A stretch of 24,448 bases of DNA from positions 1-24,448 of the forward strand of contig JBDKTK010000168.1 of NCBI GenBank assembly GCA_039680225.1, written 5' to 3'. Made by a program: the position numbers and the translations under genes. This document shows positions 22,490 through 24,448 of this stretch, one piece after another (position 1 is the first letter of the stretch; the number at the start of each line of letters is the position of its first letter). Under the pieces are notes generated by a model. The model saw only the letters and a program-made list of their open reading frames with translations. It had not been told where the DNA came from and did no database searches. Origin of the DNA: JBDKTK01 sp039680225. GTDB taxonomy: Bacteria; Desulfobacterota; Syntrophia; Syntrophales; UBA4778.

Positions 22490-22861
22490 TTAGTTGATAA
22501 CGGCTTCCTCAAACGAATTGATGATTTTCGGAAGTACAATGTTCAGCAACAGGCCGAGTTTCGCTTTTTTGGTGTCGATCGCGATGCCCCACTGGAAATC
22601 CCCGAAGGGGATGAAAAGCATCCCTTTATTCCCGGCAAGGTCCAGGTAGTAATAGCGCCCGAGGGCCGGATAGCCCTGGGAAAGCGACTTTTGGATAAAA
22701 CCGGTAACCTCGCTGAACATCGAAGCAGCCCCGGGCTTGGAATTTTCGGTCGCGACCAGTGTCTGGGCGTCGGCCATGGTTATGATACTTGAAGCGATCA
22801 GGCCGTCCCCCATGTCTTTCTTCAACATTTCCATACAATCGTTCAGTTTCTGGATGTTCAT
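22490..22861 (-). CDS. Roadblock-like protein, stand-alone
   Basis: The 123-residue protein aligns with the C-terminal domain of its upstream neighbour: in both a helix of the type CMEMLKKDMGDGLIASSII is followed by YYYLDLAGNKGMLFIPF and FQWGIAIDTKKAKLGLLLNI, ending in an amphipathic helix. The length and strand-helix order fit a roadblock/LC7-type fold, though divergent from the MglB-like protein. A strong GGAGGAG ribosome site precedes the ATG. It would be expected to homo- or heterodimerise and may be another regulator of the MglA-like GTPase; this is inference. Confidence 0.75.
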   Translation of the reverse strand: MNIQKLNDCMEMLKKDMGDGLIASSIITMADAQTLVATENSKPGAASMFSEVTGFIQKSLSQGYPALGRYYYLDLAGNKGMLFIPFGDFQWGIAIDTKKAKLGLLLNIVLPKIINSFEEAVIN

Positions 22862-22902
22862 GTCTCCTCCTTTTCAGTTATTTTTAATTAGATATCAGTC
22901 CA

Positions 22903-23838
22903 TTATAAATCATGGCTTGAATCCACAGTCTGCACCACGCTTTCACACCATTCCGTAATCCTGGGGGCCATGATGTTCATGAATACTCCCAGCTTCATTT
23001 TTCTGCTGTCGAAATCTACTGCCCACCTTATGCTGTGGATATTAAGGAAAATGATTGTCCGGCTTTCATCAATGTTGAGCAGGAAATACCGCCCCGGCTC
23101 GGAAGAGTGGGCCCTGGCAACCCTGTCGAACATGCGGTTTATTTCTTCGTAATAATCGAGGGCGGACAATTTCACGCCCTGGCCGGCGAGCACTTCGCCG
23201 GATTCGAAATCGATGATTACCGACCGGATAAGGGCATCCTGCATTTCGTTTGCCAGCCGGTCTATGCACTGCTGAAGGGCCGCCCTGATATCCGTTTCGG
23301 CGTTTGCGGCGCGGGCAGGCTCTTCCGCAATCTCCGCATTCTTATTGTCGTCGACTGGGCTGTCGAGGCTGGTTTCGATCTCCTCTTCGCGATCATCAGG
23401 ATCGTGTCCGGGGCTCTTTTTTTCATCGCTCTGCCTCGTGCTCTCCATGAGCAGGGAGATAAGGCTCCTGGTTATCTTCCTGAGCACGCGGGACTTGTCG
23501 GCAATTTTCTTTATGTTGAACCTGACCCCCTCCCAGGATACCAGTTCCAGGGCAGCTCCCTCTCCATCAAGGGATCCGCATGCTGCATCATACAGGTTGC
23601 CCTGAACAAAGAAGAAGCTTCCCCGGTCGCCGTCCCGGCAGACTTCAAGGATGCAGGTCTGCTGGTCCATCGAGATGGCCTGCAGGAAACTGCCGAGGCT
23701 CAATCCGACAAGAGGAAAAAACTGGTCCCTGGCATTTGCCGAATCTGCCGCAGCCAGGGCATCCGCCCCATCGGGACCCGGGATTGAATTATGTTTGTTG
23801 TCGATTATGAGTTTCAGGTTGTTCACCGGGGCTCCCAT
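22903..23838 (-). CDS. DUF4388 (PATAN-like) plus roadblock-like protein
   Basis: This 311-residue protein joins two domains. Residues 43-110 match DUF4388: LSLGSFLQAISMDQQTCILE, then GSFFFVQGNLYDAACGSLDG and a LVSWEGVRFNI end. An acidic linker (about 138-180) follows. Residues 188-302 form a roadblock-like domain homologous to the next gene product, with RSVIIDFESGEVLAGQG, RYFLLNIDESRTIIFLNI and RWAVDFDSRKMKLGVFMNI. DUF4388 domains occur in signalling and polarity proteins of deltaproteobacteria. It starts 2 bp after the first small helical gene; a GTG four codons in has a better ribosome site (GGGAG), so the exact start is open. Confidence 0.82.
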   Translation of the reverse strand: MGAPVNNLKLIIDNKHNSIPGPDGADALAAADSANARDQFFPLVGLSLGSFLQAISMDQQTCILEVCRDGDRGSFFFVQGNLYDAACGSLDGEGAALELVSWEGVRFNIKKIADKSRVLRKITRSLISLLMESTRQSDEKKSPGHDPDDREEEIETSLDSPVDDNKNAEIAEEPARAANAETDIRAALQQCIDRLANEMQDALIRSVIIDFESGEVLAGQGVKLSALDYYEEINRMFDRVARAHSSEPGRYFLLNIDESRTIIFLNIHSIRWAVDFDSRKMKLGVFMNIMAPRITEWCESVVQTVDSSHDL

Positions 23839-23840
23839 GG

Positions 23841-24035
23841 TTAACGGCCGTTCTTCATTATCTTTTCGTAAATGAATCCGGCTTCCTGTTTGAATTTTTC
23901 GACAAGCTCTTCGGTATCTTTGATGCGGGCCGCCTCATTCATGGATATTCCGGTCCTGCTCGCCAGCTCCAACCTGCCCTGCAAGCCGATCTTTTCCGTT
24001 ACGATCTCATAGATACGGATCAGTCTCTCTCCCAT
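23841..24035 (-). CDS. Small helical protein, paralogue A, first gene of the operon
   Basis: This 64-residue protein is the paralogue of the product at 22256-22438, with the shared RIYEIVTE, GLQGRLELASRTG and KDTEELVEKFK blocks. No known domain was recognised. A ribosome site, GAGGG, precedes the ATG. Its stop is 2 bp before the DUF4388 gene, so the pair is almost certainly co-translated. It appears to be the first gene of the eleven-gene unit, with 255 bp of non-coding DNA above it. Confidence 0.82.
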   Translation of the reverse strand: MGERLIRIYEIVTEKIGLQGRLELASRTGISMNEAARIKDTEELVEKFKQEAGFIYEKIMKNGR

Positions 24036-24240
24036 GATTCCCTCTCATTTTTACAGTTATATTGAAAGCAAGACACAGTTGGATTGGGGGCCCGCTTGTT
24101 ATCCCGGGCCGGGCGGCGGATACTGCAATTTTTTAAGGCAGGAAATTCTCTCATAAGAGGACAATTTTCATTTGTGATGAAGGTTTGGTGCCGCTGCTGC
24201 TCTGTTGGGGCAATACTTAATCTTTTTCCGGGAGGATTGA

Positions 24241-24256
24241 TGTGACGATTGTCACT
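24241..24256. promoter_or_regulatory. CRP/FNR-family-like palindrome upstream of the MglA-GspE operon
   Basis: TGTGA-N6-TCACT at 24241-24256 matches the CRP-type consensus TGTGA-N6-TCACA in nine of ten defined positions. It contains the perfect inverted repeat GTGAC/GTCAC. It lies about 205 bp before the first operon gene and 35 bp after the kinase stop. No clear -10/-35 pair was found nearby. Confidence 0.45.
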
Positions 24257-24290
24257 GGAATAATGTTTATGGAAGGAAAGATAAAAATGA

Positions 24291-24448
24291 TCAGGCGGGC
24301 AGCTTGAAGCAGAATTTCGCGCCGCCGCCGGGCTTGCCTTCGGCCCAGATCGTGCCGCCATGCTTCTGGACGACTTTTTTGACGATGGCCAGCCCAACCC
24401 CGGTGCCCTCAAACTCCCTGTCGCTGTGCAGGCGCCGGAATATCTCGA
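24291..24448 (-). CDS. Sensor histidine kinase, C-terminal end
   Basis: About 51 residues are present; the rest lies beyond the right edge. They hold the end of a GHKL ATPase domain: EIFRRLHSDREFEGTGVGLA contains the F/G2-type box, followed by IVKKVVQKHGG, IWAEGKPGGGAKFCFKLPA and the stop. This is the standard C-terminus of a transmitter kinase, close to the phytochrome-like/PAS kinase group by the FRRLH-x4-EG-GTGVGL pattern. It points the same way as the MglA-GspE operon but is separated from it by 255 bp. Confidence 0.9.
   Translation of the reverse strand, partial: EIFRRLHSDREFEGTGVGLAIVKKVVQKHGGTIWAEGKPGGGAKFCFKLPA

Noticed and set aside
24020..24412. 130-codon minus-strand frame across the right intergenic region
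   Set aside because: It is out of frame with the histidine kinase C-terminus, which has clear GTGVGLAIVKK homology, and it continues through non-coding DNA.

Overview
The window reads as chromosomal DNA from a moderately GC-rich Gram-negative bacterium. An OmpW-like outer-membrane barrel, a lipobox lipoprotein, PilZ, DUF4388 and MglA/MglB-type proteins, and a probable selenoprotein together fit the former Deltaproteobacteria (Desulfobacterota or Myxococcota) or Nitrospirota. I cannot narrow the taxon from sequence alone. There are no rRNA or tRNA genes, CRISPR arrays, transposases or phage genes. The extras are short palindromic repeats of the non-coding, MITE/REP-like kind.

Left part (1-9650). 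A partial UvrD/PcrA helicase is followed by adenylate kinase with a clear sigma70-type promoter. A FemAB/GNAT-like protein then sits with a conserved cysteine-containing protein of the sort I associate with exopolysaccharide loci. Next come an unrecognised acidic protein, an acetolactate decarboxylase with a signal peptide plus a small exported protein, an alpha/beta hydrolase, a YjdF/DUF2238 membrane protein, a zinc alcohol dehydrogenase and a short DksA-type protein.

Middle (9690-16130). A DUF47/PhoU-like protein and a Pit phosphate permease form an operon. A plus-strand trio follows (a small membrane-anchored protein, a His-rich zf-TFIIB protein, a lipoprotein) and ends at a strong terminator. 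After an outer-membrane barrel comes a redoxin whose catalytic position is an in-frame TGA followed by a SECIS-like hairpin, so it is very probably a selenoprotein. A cupin, a small two-helix exported protein, a PlsC-like acyltransferase and a 32-residue remnant of a flavodoxin-fold oxidoreductase complete this part.

Right part (16259-24035, minus strand). Eleven tightly packed or overlapping genes form one apparent operon ending in a terminator. In transcription order they are: a small helical protein, DUF4388 plus roadblock-like, a second roadblock-like protein, a paralogous small helical protein, MglB-like roadblock, MglA-like GTPase, a coiled-coil protein, a 50-residue zinc ribbon, an acidic single-pass membrane protein, PilZ, and a GAF-containing GspE/PilB ATPase. 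No pilin, platform protein or secretin lies in the window. The set looks like a GTPase- and nucleotide-responsive control module coupled to a type IV pilus/type II secretion family motor. A CRP-like palindrome lies about 205 bp upstream, and a histidine kinase C-terminus enters from the right edge.
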